This document shows positions 55,478 through 63,763 of a DNA stretch of 64,000 nt, one piece after another. The position numbers and the translations under genes are program-made. This DNA comes from Solirubrobacter sp035555675 (GTDB taxonomy: Bacteria > Actinomycetota > Thermoleophilia > Solirubrobacterales > Solirubrobacteraceae): contig DATMGH010000041.1 of the NCBI GenBank assembly GCA_035555675.1, positions 1 to 64,000 of the forward strand, in the 5' to 3' direction. The notes beneath the pieces were generated by a model that ran no database searches, was not told where the DNA came from, and saw only the letters and a program-made list of their open reading frames with translations. The first letter of the stretch is position 1. Each line of letters starts with the position of its first letter.

Positions 55478-56251
55478 CTACTTCGCCGCGACCTGCCGGT
55501 AGCGGCGGGCGGCCAGCGGCGCGAAGATCCCCAGCAGCACGAAGCACCACACGAACGCCATCCAGACGTCGGTGTTGGCGGGCGTCCCCAGCCACAGCGA
55601 GCGCACCGCGTCGACCACCGTCGTGAACGGGTTCGCCTCCGCGAACTGGCGCAGCCCGTCCGGCATCGAGGAGGCCGGGACGAACGCCGAGGAGGCGAAC
55701 GTGAGCGGGAAGATCGCCACGAAGCCGATCGAGTTCGCGGTCTCCGGCGAGGACGAGAACAGGCCCAGCAGCGCGAACACCCACGAGAACGCGTAACCGA
55801 ACAGCAGCAGCAGGACGATCCCGAGCAGGACCTCGGGGACGGTCGTGTCCTGGAAGTTGAAGCCGCAGGCGAACCCGACGGCGAGCAGCACGGTCAGCGA
55901 CAGGCAGTTGAGCAGCACGTCGGACAGCGTCCGGCCGGTCAGGACCGCCGCGCGCGACATCGGCAGCGAGCGGAAACGGTCGATCAGGCCCTTCTTGACG
56001 TCCTCGGAGAGCCCGAGCGCCGTCACGAACCCGCCGAACGAGATCGACTGCACGATGATGCCCGGCATCAGGAAGTCGACGTAGTCGAACCCGGGCGTCT
56101 GGATCGCGCCGCCGAAGACGTACACGAACAGCAGCACGAACATCACCGGCTGGATCGTGTACGCGGTCAGCAGGTCCGGCTGGCGCGGGATCCGCTTGAG
56201 GTTGCGGCGCGCCAGGACGATCGTGTCCGACACGGTCAGCGCGAAGCTCAT
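55478..56251 (-). CDS. ABC transporter permease (DrrB/ABC-2 type)
   Basis: A 257-aa membrane protein with six hydrophobic segments. RIPRQPDLLTAYTIQPVMFV and LLFVYVFGGAIQTPGFDYVD start the ABC-2 fold; EDVKKGLIDRFRSLPMSRAA is the cytoplasmic coupling segment; FASSAFVPASSMPDGLRQFA and NPFTTVVDAVRSL are the DrrB-type end. It overlaps the ATPase gene (ATGA). This type exports hydrophobic drugs, glycolipids or polymers and is usually a homodimer with two DrrA-like ATPases. Substrate unknown. Confidence 0.92.
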   Translation of the reverse strand: MSFALTVSDTIVLARRNLKRIPRQPDLLTAYTIQPVMFVLLFVYVFGGAIQTPGFDYVDFLMPGIIVQSISFGGFVTALGLSEDVKKGLIDRFRSLPMSRAAVLTGRTLSDVLLNCLSLTVLLAVGFACGFNFQDTTVPEVLLGIVLLLLFGYAFSWVFALLGLFSSSPETANSIGFVAIFPLTFASSAFVPASSMPDGLRQFAEANPFTTVVDAVRSLWLGTPANTDVWMAFVWCFVLLGIFAPLAARRYRQVAAK

Positions 56252-57213
56252 GCGGGCACCTTCTCGTTCTCGTCTTCGGTGGCGTGGCCGGTCAGCGCGA
56301 TGAACACGTCGTCGAGCGTCGGGCGGCGCAGCGCGATGTCGTCGATCCCGACGCCCGCGCCGTCGAGCCGGCGGACCGCCTCGGCGATCGCGCCCTGGTG
56401 CCCGCGCAGCGGCACGCGCACGAGGCCGTCCTCGCACGTCGGCCGGTCGGCGGCCAGGTCGGCCAGCGCGGCGATCGCGGCGTCCGCGTCGGCCCGGTCC
56501 TCGAGCGTCACGTCCAGGCGCTCGCCGCCGACGCGGTCCTTGAGCTCGTCCGGCGTGCCGCCGGCGATCACGCTGCCGTGGTCGATCACGACGATCCGCT
56601 CCGCGAGCCGGTCGGCCTCCTCCAGGTACTGCGTGGTCAGCAGCACGGTCGTGCCCTCGGCCACGCGCGCCTCGATCGTCTCCCACATGCCCAGCCGCGC
56701 GCGCGGATCCAGGCCCGTGGTCGGCTCGTCGAGGAAGATCACCGGCGGGCGGTAGACCAGCGCGGCCGCGAGGTCCAGCCGCCGCCGCATGCCGCCCGAG
56801 TACGTCTTCGCGGGACGGTTGGCCGCTTCGGTGAGGTCGAACCGCTCGAGCAGCTCGTCGGCCCGCTTGCGCGCCTCGGGGCGCGGCAGGTGGTAGAGCT
56901 GGCCGACCATCTCGAGGTTCTCGAACCCGGTGAGGTTGTCGTCGACCGCCGCGTACTGCCCGGCGAGCCCGATCTTGGTGCGCAGCTCGTCGGCATCGCG
57001 CTCCACGTCGAGCCCGGCGACGCGCGCGCTGCCGCCGTCGGGCTTGAGCAGCGTGGCCAGGATCCGCACCGCGGTGGTCTTTCCGGCTCCGTTGGGGCCG
57101 AGCAGGCCGAGGATCGTGCCCGTCGGCGCCGCGAAGTCCACGCCTCGCAGCGCGTCAACCGAACCGTAGGACTTCCGCAACCCCTCGACGACGATCGCCT
57201 GATCCGTCATCAC
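56248..57213 (-). CDS. ABC transporter ATP-binding protein (DrrA-like)
   Basis: A 321-aa ATPase. Walker A LLGPNGAGKTTAVRILATLL, Q-loop in IGLAGQYAAVDDNLTG, signature YSGGMRRRLDLAAALV, Walker B VIFLDEPTTGLDPRAR, and a switch His in TVLLTTQYLEEADRLAERIV are all present. The C-terminal 90 residues (after GGTPDELKD) are the regulatory tail typical of daunorubicin-resistance type ATPases. It works with the permease gene that overlaps it. It is divergent from the antiporter gene with a 29-bp gap, so control elements must be compact. Confidence 0.95.
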   Translation of the reverse strand: MMTDQAIVVEGLRKSYGSVDALRGVDFAAPTGTILGLLGPNGAGKTTAVRILATLLKPDGGSARVAGLDVERDADELRTKIGLAGQYAAVDDNLTGFENLEMVGQLYHLPRPEARKRADELLERFDLTEAANRPAKTYSGGMRRRLDLAAALVYRPPVIFLDEPTTGLDPRARLGMWETIEARVAEGTTVLLTTQYLEEADRLAERIVVIDHGSVIAGGTPDELKDRVGGERLDVTLEDRADADAAIAALADLAADRPTCEDGLVRVPLRGHQGAIAEAVRRLDGAGVGIDDIALRRPTLDDVFIALTGHATEDENEKVPA

Positions 57214-57242
57214 CCCGACGCTACCGGCTCAGAGGGCACCGG

Positions 57243-58427
57243 ATGGTTCGGTTGGGCACACTCTCATCTTCGGGAATGGAGATCGACCGCGAGAGCCTGC
57301 TGGTCGTGCTGGCGGTGGCCGCGGCGGCCCCGCTGCTCGCCGACCTCCCGCGGCGCGTGCGCGTGCCCGGCGTGGTGGCCGAGATCCTGCTCGGCATCGT
57401 CGTCGGGCCGCAGGTGCTCGACTTCGCGCACACCGACGCGCTGATCGAGGCGCTGTCGCAGTTCGGACTCGCGTTCCTGTTCTTCATGGCCGGGATGGAG
57501 ATCGACTTCGAGCGCGTGCGCGGTGTCCCGCTGCGGCTGGCCGCGCGCGGCTGGGCCGCGTCGCTCGCGCTCGGCATGGTCGTGGCCGCGCTGCTGTACG
57601 CGCTCGGCGTGATCGGCGCCCCGATCCTGGTCGGCCTGGCGCTCACCACGACCGCGCTCGGCGCGCTGGTCCCGATCCTCAAGGACGCCGGGCTGGCCGA
57701 CGGCCGGCTCGGCACGCGCGTGCTGGCGGCCGGCGCCGCGGGCGAGTTCGGGCCGATCGTCGCGCTCTCGATCATCCTCGCGATCGCGTCCGGCGAGCTG
57801 TGGCGGACGCTGCTGCTGGGCGTGTTCGCGGCGGCCGCGATCGCGCTCGGGCTGCTCGCCACGCGCGTGCGGCCGGGGCGGGTCGTGCGGCTCGTGGAGG
57901 CGACGATGCACGCCAGCGGCCAGGTCGCGCTGCGGCTCGCGCTGCTGCTGCTCGGCGGCCTCGTCGTGCTGGCGGGCACGCTCGGGCTGGACGTGGTCCT
58001 GGGCGCGTTCACCGCGGGGCTGATCGTCGGGCTGGTGGCGCGCGGCGAGGCCGCGCACGCGTTCCACGTCAAGCTCGACGGCGTCGGCTACGGGTTCCTG
58101 ATCCCGATCTTCTTCATCGCCACCGGGCTCGACTTCGACCTCGACGCGCTGCTCTCGGACGCGGCGACGCTCGCGCTGGTGCCCGGCTTCGCGCTCGTGT
58201 TCCTGCTCGTGCGCGGGCTGCCGGCCTGGTGGTTGAACCGCGACCTGCCGGCCGGCGAGCGGGTCGCGCTGACGCTGATGGTCTCGGCCGCGCTGCCGCT
58301 GGTGGTGGCGATCACCGAGGTGGCGGTGGACGCCGGGCGGCTCGACGCGCAGGACGCGGCCGCGCTGGTCGGCGCGGGCATGCTGTCGCTGCTGCTGTTC
58401 CCGCTGCTCGGGATGCGCAGGGCGTAG
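57243..58427 (+). CDS. Cation:proton antiporter (CPA2 family)
   Basis: A 394-aa membrane protein with 12-13 hydrophobic helices. ATG 57243 has AGGG with 6-nt spacing; ATG 57276 (MEIDRESLLV) is an alternative. RVRVPGVVAEILLGIVVGPQ and FFMAGMEIDFERVRGVPLRL are the KefB/Na-H exchanger type start. AAGAAGEFGPIVALSIIL has the paired polar residues of helix 5, and GFLIPIFFIATGLDFDLDAL is in the second half. It exchanges Na+ or K+ for protons. No RCK or TrkA domain is fused. The end lies 22 bp before the mobile element. Confidence 0.9.
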   Translation: MVRLGTLSSSGMEIDRESLLVVLAVAAAAPLLADLPRRVRVPGVVAEILLGIVVGPQVLDFAHTDALIEALSQFGLAFLFFMAGMEIDFERVRGVPLRLAARGWAASLALGMVVAALLYALGVIGAPILVGLALTTTALGALVPILKDAGLADGRLGTRVLAAGAAGEFGPIVALSIILAIASGELWRTLLLGVFAAAAIALGLLATRVRPGRVVRLVEATMHASGQVALRLALLLLGGLVVLAGTLGLDVVLGAFTAGLIVGLVARGEAAHAFHVKLDGVGYGFLIPIFFIATGLDFDLDALLSDAATLALVPGFALVFLLVRGLPAWWLNRDLPAGERVALTLMVSAALPLVVAITEVAVDAGRLDAQDAAALVGAGMLSLLLFPLLGMRRA

Positions 58428-58444
58428 CGCCGCGCCCTGACTAG

Positions 58445-58692
58445 GTGGAGTTCCTGAGGAGGTTGTTCATCCGGGCGTCCTACTGGGCCGGTTGGATCGG
58501 TCCTCGCCCCCGGGAGCCGGTGGCCAACGGCACCGACGAGCACCGCGTCCAAGCGGTGGCGGCGTTGCGCCGGGTGCGTTTCAACGGCCCGGCGATCGCC
58601 GAGGTCCTGGCCATGCCGGTCTGGACCGTGTCGGGCGCGGATCGGGATGGGCCGAGCGCGTCCACAGCGACGTCAAGAGCCTGGGCAGCTAG
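58445..58692 (+). pseudogene. IS481-like transposase remnant (N-terminal part)
   Basis: The first frame gives RVQAVAALRRVRFNGPAIAE and VLAMPVWTVSG, which matches the second helix-turn-helix of IS481-family transposases (EALRRLR...AEVLGMPLSTVS). A different frame then reads WAERVHSDVKSLGS, which corresponds to the (L)VHIDIKKLGRI block that begins the catalytic domain some 35 residues later in intact enzymes. So the segment has an internal deletion, then is broken by the inserted element at 58689. The DDE part is missing. The first 30 bp coincide with the left end repeat of the outer element. Confidence 0.75.
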
Positions 58693-59687
58693 ATGATTGA
58701 TGCCACGGTTTCTTAGGCGGTGAGGTCGGCGAAGGTGCGGGTGGGTCGGCCGAGGCTGTGGTTGAGCCGGATGCCGGCGCTGTAGGCCAGCAGCTTGGAC
58801 GCGATTCGTGCGCGCAGGCCGTGCAGGGTGCGGGCTCGGTGGCGTTCGAGGCCGAGTTGGTCTTTGAGGGTCCAGAAGATCGATTCGATCCGTTGGCGGA
58901 TGCCGGAGAGGTGCAGGCCGTTGTCGGGCTCGGTCTTGCGCGCGGGGCGCAGGACCGCGGCCTGGTAGTGCTCGGCGGCGTGGGCGGCGAACTCCGCGCC
59001 GGCGTAGCCCTTGTCGCAGATGATTGTCTCGCCGCCGCGCAGGGCGAGCGCGAACAAGCGGCGCGCGACGTCACGCTCCTTGTGATCGGCTGGGGCGAGG
59101 ATGACGGCGCGGATCGTGCCGTCGGGGGCGCCGAGCAGGTGCAGCCGCATCCCCCAAAACCACCTGGAGTGACTCCGGGAGTGGCCGTGTGAGCACGCGT
59201 CGGCCAGCTGCGAGCGGCGCGCGGTTTCGACCGAGCGCCCGCACTCCACGGGGTGTGGAGTCCAGCAGCACGATCGAGTCCCGGTAGCCGGGGCTGTCTC
59301 GCGCGAAGGCGGCCATCAGTGCCTCGATGGCCTCAGCCAGCCGCGCGCGGCGCTTCCAGTAGCCGTCCTGGCGCGGCAGCTGGGCAAACAGCTCGCGCAG
59401 CTGCCTGGCTGCGGCCCGCAGCAACGCGCGGTCAGACGGGATATCGAGCACAGCTTGGGCGACCGCGAGCGTCACGATCTCCGGATCGGTCACCCGCCGG
59501 CGCGCGTTCTCGGCCCGCGCGGGCAGCATGTCGTCCGCCGCGTAATAGACAGTTATCACCAGCAGGTCGAGGTCGGCGAGCATCGTGGCCCCCTGGGGCA
59601 GACGGTGAGAACTACGGCACCGCCGACTTCGACCTGCACTCCATAACTCCGCCCGCCACGACCAAAGCCATGGCATCAATCATCTAG
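58689..59687 (-). mobile_element. IS982-like insertion sequence inserted in the outer element
   Basis: About 1.0 kb bounded by perfect inverted repeats: ATGATTGATGCCA at the left (58693 on) and TGGCATCAATCAT at the right (to 59683), each extending as CYGG inward. CTAG lies at both outer edges and may be the target duplication or part of the repeats. It contains one transposase gene on the minus strand, interrupted by a frameshift. Size fits IS982-type elements. Confidence 0.78.
58713..59583 (-). pseudogene. IS982-like transposase, frameshifted
   Basis: Translation from ATG 59583 gives MLADLDLLVITVYYAADDML, RRVTDPEIVTLAVAQAVLDI and DSIVLLDSTP, with the first catalytic Asp in LLDSTP. It then leaves frame at a run of four C (59250-59253 on the minus strand); the next frame continues VECGRSVETARRSQLADAC, SRWFWGMRLHLLGAPDG, IICDKGYAG (second Asp) and GIRQRIESIFWTLKDQLGLE (Glu). 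Removing one C restores a protein of about 290 aa with a DDE triad. The C run lies in the loop of a stem CTCCAC/GTGGAG. I treat it as a mutation, though programmed frameshifting cannot be excluded. Confidence 0.75.
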
Positions 59688-59698
59688 CGCGGCGGGGT

Positions 59699-59749
59699 GG
59701 GGGTGTTTCGAGAAAGCTCACACTGTGTGAGCTTTCTCGAAACACCCCC
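59699..59749. repeat. 51-bp perfect palindrome
   Basis: Bases 59699-59723 (GGGGGTGTTTCGAGAAAGCT, then CACAC) are the exact complement of 59725-59749, with one central T. No mismatch occurs over 25 base pairs. Its middle is AT-richer than the surroundings. It lies just past the IS982-like element's right end, inside the outer element, and downstream of glyQS read from the minus strand. It could act as a terminator there, or be two end repeats of a lost element meeting head to head. Confidence 0.9.
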
Positions 59750-59961
59750 CCGAACGCGCCAGAGCGTCGATATGGATCAGCTCGCCGGGCCGCTGTCAGC
59801 GGGGCGCTAAAGAGCGATCCAACAGACCCGGCGCGCCCACGGCGCGATAGCGCGCGACCACCCGTGCTCGATCACGCCCGACACCATCCTTGGATCTGGG
59901 GACCTCGAGAACCACCAGCCTCTAAGGAGGCCCGGATCAACAACCTCCTCAGGAACGACAA

Positions 59962-61305
59962 CTAGCCGCGGTTCGTCACACGCGCTTCGAGGTCGGCGAC
60001 CAGGCCCTCGACCGGCACGCGCTCCTGCGTGAGCGTGTCGCGGTCGCGCAGCGTGACCGTGCCGTCCTCGAGCGTCTGGTGGTCGACGGTGATCGCGTAC
60101 GGCGTGCCGATCTCGTCCTGGCGCCGGTAGCGCTTGCCGATGTGCCCGCCCTCGTCGTACTCGGCGCTCATCCGCACCCGCAGCGCCTCGTAGATCGCGC
60201 GCGCCTTCTCCGGGTGCCCGTCCTTGCGCAGCAGCGGCAGCACCGCCACCTTCACGGGCGCGACCGACGGGTGCAGGCGCAGGACCGTGCGCGGCTCGCC
60301 GCCGAGCTCGTCGGTGTCGTAGGCGTCGCACAGCAGCGCGAGCACGGTCCGGCCGAGGCCCGCGGCCGGCTCGATCACGTGCGGGATGTAGCCCTTGCCG
60401 GTTTGCGGGTCCTTGTATTCGAGCTTCTCGCGCGAGTGCTGCGCGTGCTGGGTGAGATCGAAGTCGCCGCGGTTGGCGATGCCCTCGAGCTCGCGCCAGA
60501 CGCCCGCGTAGAGGTACTCGACGTCCGACGTCCCGCTCGAGTAGTGCGACAGCTCCTCCTGGGTGTGCGGCCGCAGGCGCAGGTTCTCGCGGGCGATGCC
60601 GAGCCGCACGTACCAGTCCAGCCGCTCCTGGCACCAGTACTCGTACCAGCGCGTCGCCTCGTCCGGCGGGACGAAGAACTCCATCTCCATCTGCTCGAAC
60701 TCGAGCGTGCGGAAGATGAAGTTCGCGGGCGTGATCTCGTTGCGGAACGACTTGCCGATCTGCGCGATCCCGAACGGCGGCTTCTTGCGCGCGAACGAGA
60801 GCGTCGTCTTGAAGTCGAGGAAGATGCCCTGCGCGGTCTCGGGGCGCAGATAGACCGTCGAGCCCTCCTCCTGCACCGGCCCGATCGTCGTCTGGAACAT
60901 CAGGTTGAAGGCGCGCGGCTCGGACAGCTCGCCGCCGCAGACCGGGCAGCGGACGAGCGCCGGGTCCTCGCCGCGTTCGACCGCTTCCTCCTGCAGGTGG
61001 TCGAGCCGGAAGCGCCGCTTGCATTTGCCCAGGCACTGGACGAGCGGGTCGCTGAAGCCGGCCAGGTGGCCCGAGGCCTCCCACGTCTTCGGGTGCTGGA
61101 TGATCGCCGAGTCCAGGGCGACCACGTCGTCGCGCTCCTGGATCATCGAGCGCCACCACAGATCGGTGACGTTGCGCTTGAGCAGCACGCCGTAATGCCC
61201 GTAGTCGTACGTGTTGGCGATGCCGCCGTAGATCTCGGAAGCGGGGAAGATCAGGCCGCGGCGCTTGCAGAGCGCGACGACTTCGTCGAGGGTGGCTGCG
61301 GGCAT
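59962..61305 (-). CDS. glyQS: Glycyl-tRNA synthetase, single-chain type
   Basis: A 447-aa class II synthetase that charges tRNA-Gly. SGHLAGFSDPLVQCLGKCKR and the CPVCGG pair include zinc-type cysteines; RPETAQGIFLDFK is a motif 1/2 glycine-binding block; GKSFRNEITPANFIFRTLEF with EQMEMEFF is motif 2; AAGLGRTVLALLCDAYDTDE is motif 3; the anticodon-binding domain follows (VKVAVLPLLRKDGHPEKARA). It is the dimeric GlyQS form used by actinobacteria. The gene is divergent from the zinc ribbon gene with a 44-bp gap, so no T-box leader fits. The outer mobile element begins 5 bp after its stop. Confidence 0.96.
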   Translation of the reverse strand: MPAATLDEVVALCKRRGLIFPASEIYGGIANTYDYGHYGVLLKRNVTDLWWRSMIQERDDVVALDSAIIQHPKTWEASGHLAGFSDPLVQCLGKCKRRFRLDHLQEEAVERGEDPALVRCPVCGGELSEPRAFNLMFQTTIGPVQEEGSTVYLRPETAQGIFLDFKTTLSFARKKPPFGIAQIGKSFRNEITPANFIFRTLEFEQMEMEFFVPPDEATRWYEYWCQERLDWYVRLGIARENLRLRPHTQEELSHYSSGTSDVEYLYAGVWRELEGIANRGDFDLTQHAQHSREKLEYKDPQTGKGYIPHVIEPAAGLGRTVLALLCDAYDTDELGGEPRTVLRLHPSVAPVKVAVLPLLRKDGHPEKARAIYEALRVRMSAEYDEGGHIGKRYRRQDEIGTPYAITVDHQTLEDGTVTLRDRDTLTQERVPVEGLVADLEARVTNRG

Positions 61306-61349
61306 AGGGCGAGGAGTCTAGGCCGGTCCTGCCATACTCGGCCGCCGCG

Positions 61350-61649
61350 ATGCCGATTTACGAGTACCGCTGCGACAACGGGCATCACTTCGACGTGATG
61401 CAGAAGATGACGGACGGCCCCGTGACCGAGTGCGAGGTGTGCGGCGCGCCGGTTCAGCGCGTCTTCCACCCCGTGGCCGTGCACTTCAAGGGCTCCGGGT
61501 TCTACAACACCGACTACGGCACGGCGCGCCGCAAGCGAGAGAGCGCGACGTCCTCGTCGTCGGACTCCGGCAAGACGGAGTCCAAGCCGAGCGACAGCTC
61601 GTCGTCTTCCTCCTCCTCTTCATCGTCCACGACGAAGTCCGACGCATAA
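61350..61649 (+). CDS. FmdB-family zinc ribbon protein
   Basis: A 99-aa protein. MPIYEYRCDNGHHFDVMQKM, then CEVCGAPVQRVFHPVAVHFK and GSGFYNTDYG, is the whole FmdB putative regulatory domain with CxxxH/CxxC-type zinc ligands (Cys, His in YRCDNGHHF and CEVCG). The rest is a Ser-rich, low-complexity tail (SDSSSSSSSSSSSTTKSDA) typical of actinobacterial members. It may regulate transcription, but no target is known. It is divergent from glyQS. Confidence 0.88.
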   Translation: MPIYEYRCDNGHHFDVMQKMTDGPVTECEVCGAPVQRVFHPVAVHFKGSGFYNTDYGTARRKRESATSSSSDSGKTESKPSDSSSSSSSSSSSTTKSDA

Positions 61650-61656
61650 GCGTTTC

Positions 61657-61685
61657 TGATCGCCCTCAGGAGCGATCATCATTTG
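61657..61685 (+). terminator. Hairpin after the zinc ribbon gene
   Basis: TGATCGC (61657-61663) pairs with GCGATCA (61672-61678), loop CCTCAGGA, followed by TCATTTG. A weak intrinsic terminator placed 8 bp after the stop of the FmdB gene. Confidence 0.6.
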
Positions 61686-61722
61686 CGCTTCAGGCGCGGC
61701 GAGCCGACACTGGTCTGAGTCC

Positions 61723-62634
61723 ATGTCTGCTCGCCACGCCACGCTGCTCGCCGCGCTGGCCGCCATCTGGGGCGGCTCCTACCTGCTGATCAAGTACGCG
61801 CTCGACGGCTTCTCGGCCGCGATGATCGTCAGCGCGCGCAGCCTGCTGGCCAGCGTCGTGCTGTTCGCGGTGCTGCGCTCGCGCGGGATCGCGGCCGCCA
61901 CGCTGCGTGACGCCCGCGCCCGGCCCCAGTGGGCGGTGACGCTCGGCGTGACCGCGGTCGCCGCGCCGTTTCTGCTGATCACGTTCGGCGAGCACGTGGT
62001 CCCCAGCGGGCTGACCGCGGTGCTGATCTCGCCCGCGTCGCTGTTCGTCGCGCTGCTGGCGCCGTTCATCCTCCCCAGCGAGCGGATCGATCGCCGCCAG
62101 GGCGCCGGGATGCTGCTCGGCCTGGCCGGTGTCGGGCTCGTGGTCGGCGTCGAGTCCGTGCACACGCTCGACGAGTTCCTCGGCGCGCTGGCGATGATCG
62201 GCGCGGCGTTCTTCTATGGCCTCTCCGGCTTCGTCGTGAAGGCCCGCTACGGCCAGCTGGCGGCGGTGCAGACCTCCTGGATCAGCGTCACGGTCGCGGG
62301 GCTGCTGGTGCTGCCGGTGGGGATCGCGACCACGCCCGGCCACACGCCGACGCTCGGTGCGACCGCCGCGCTGGTGGCGCTCGGCGCCGTCGGCACCGCG
62401 ATCGCGTTCGTCATCTACTACGAGCTGATCAACGGCATCGGGCCGGCGCGCGCCGCGCTCGTGTCCTACCTGGCGCCGGGCGTCGCGCTGTTCTACGGCG
62501 CGGTCTTCCTCGACGAGGCGGTCACGGTCGCCGCCGTCGGCGGGCTGGTGCTGATCCTGGGCGGCGTGGCGATCGCTTCGCGGCCCAAGCGGGTGCCCGC
62601 TTCGGCATCCGCCGCGGCGCCGGCGCGTGCCTGA
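61723..62634 (+). CDS. EamA/DMT-family transporter
   Basis: A 303-aa membrane protein with ten hydrophobic helices in two EamA repeats: LLAALAAIWGGSYLLIKYAL at the first and ALAMIGAAFFYGLSGFVVKA at the start of the second. AVLISPASLFVALLAPFILP and SYLAPGVALFYGAVFLDEAV are the typical ends of each half. Family members export amino acids, nucleosides or sugar derivatives. The start is ATG 61723. Its stop lies 15 bp before the acyl-CoA dehydrogenase gene; an operon is possible but not clear. Confidence 0.9.
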   Translation: MSARHATLLAALAAIWGGSYLLIKYALDGFSAAMIVSARSLLASVVLFAVLRSRGIAAATLRDARARPQWAVTLGVTAVAAPFLLITFGEHVVPSGLTAVLISPASLFVALLAPFILPSERIDRRQGAGMLLGLAGVGLVVGVESVHTLDEFLGALAMIGAAFFYGLSGFVVKARYGQLAAVQTSWISVTVAGLLVLPVGIATTPGHTPTLGATAALVALGAVGTAIAFVIYYELINGIGPARAALVSYLAPGVALFYGAVFLDEAVTVAAVGGLVLILGGVAIASRPKRVPASASAAAPARA

Positions 62635-62648
62635 TAGGTTCGCGCCGA

Positions 62649-63763
62649 GTGGACCTGACGCTGTCGCCGGCCGAGCAGGAGTTCCGCGACACGCTGCGCG
62701 CGTGGATCGCGGAGCACCACCCCGGCGCCGAGCCGGAAGGCGACGAAGCGTCCTTCGAGTTCCGCCGCGCCTGGCAGCGCAAGCTCAACGAGCGCGGCTG
62801 GGCGGGGCTGACCTGGCCGTCGAGTTCGGCGGCGCGGGCGCGACCGCGATGGAGCAGGCGATCCTGTTCGAGGAGTTCGCACGCGCCCGGGCGCCGCAGA
62901 TGGCGAACGTGCTCGGGCTGACGATGGGCGGACCGACTGTGATCGCGCACGGCACCGACGAGCAGAAGGCCCGCTTCTTGGCGCCGATCCTGTCCGCCGA
63001 GGAGATGTGGTGCCAGGGCTTCAGTGAGCCGGACGCCGGGTCGGACCTGGCGGCGCTCAAGACCCGCGCGGTGCGTTCCGGCGACGAGTACGTCGTCACC
63101 GGCCAGAAGGTGTGGACGACGTTCGCGCACCGCTCGAAGTGGTGCATGCTGCTCGCGCGCACGAACCCGGACGCCCCCCGGCACCGCGGCCTCACGTACT
63201 TCCTGATGGACATGGAGCAGGACGGCGTGGACGTCCGCCCGCTGGTGCAGATCACCGGCGAGGCGGAGTTCAACGAGCTGTTCATCGAGGAGGCGCGGAT
63301 CCCGGCGGCGAACGTGATCGGCGGCGTCGACAACGGCTGGCGGGTCGCGATCACGACGCTGATGCACGAGCGCGCCGGGCTGGCGTTCGCGCTCCAGGCC
63401 CGCGTGCAGGTCGCGCTGGCCGAGCTGGCGGACGAGCTGCGCGGGACGACCGATCCGCTGATCCGCCAGCGGTTCGCGCAGGTCGCGATCGAGGCCCAGG
63501 CGCTGCGGCTGCTCGCCTACCGCGGGCTCACCCGCGGCGGCGAGCCCGGCCCGGAGGGGTCGCTCGGCAAGTGGCTGTGGGCGGACATCAACCAGGCGCT
63601 GACGACGCTCGCGCTGGACGTCCGCGGCGCGGACGCGCAGGTCGTCTCGGACCCGTGGACGTTCCGCTTCCTGCGCGCCCGCGCGAACTCGATCGAGGGC
63701 GGCACGACGGAGATCCTCAAGAACATCGTCGCGGAGCGCGTCCTGGGGCTGCCGCGGGGATGA
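62649..63763 (+). pseudogene. Acyl-CoA dehydrogenase with one-base deletion
   Basis: From GTG 62649 the frame reads MDLTLSPAEQEFRDTLRAWI and RGWAGLTWP, then goes wrong (SSSAARARP). A shift of one base at 62818/62819 gives VEFGGAGATAMEQAILFEEF, and the family pattern GLTWPVEFGG is restored. The rest is intact: WCQGFSEPDAGSDLAALKTR, GQKVWTTFAHRSKWCM, and IEGGTTEILKNIVAERVLGL, where the Glu-rich end is that of the long-chain/cholesterol-type FadE enzymes. The corrected protein would be about 371 aa. Either the gene is broken or one base was lost in sequencing. It overlaps the next dehydrogenase gene by ATGA. Confidence 0.83.

Larger units (their letters stand above)
58450..59956. mobile_element. 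Degraded outer insertion sequence (IS481-like) with terminal inverted repeats
   Basis: The left end GTTCCTGAGGAGGTTGTTCA then TCCGGGCGTCCT (58450-58481) is matched by an inverted copy at 59926-59956 that differs at two positions over 29-30 bp. The element spans 1,507 bp between the antiporter gene (ends 58427) and glyQS (stop at 59962). Inside are an IS481-like remnant, a whole IS982-like element and a 51-bp palindrome. CTAG occurs just outside both ends; a target duplication is not clear. The right repeat is in frame with a plus-strand end INNLLRNDN before TAG, perhaps the lost transposase C-terminus. Confidence 0.72.

Noticed and set aside
58428..59961. Programmed composite transposon carrying a cargo gene
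   Set aside because: Apart from broken transposases and repeats there is no cargo coding sequence between the ends.
61306..61349. T-box leader for glyQS
   Set aside because: The gap to the divergent gene is only 44 bp, too short for the structure, and no T-box sequence is seen.
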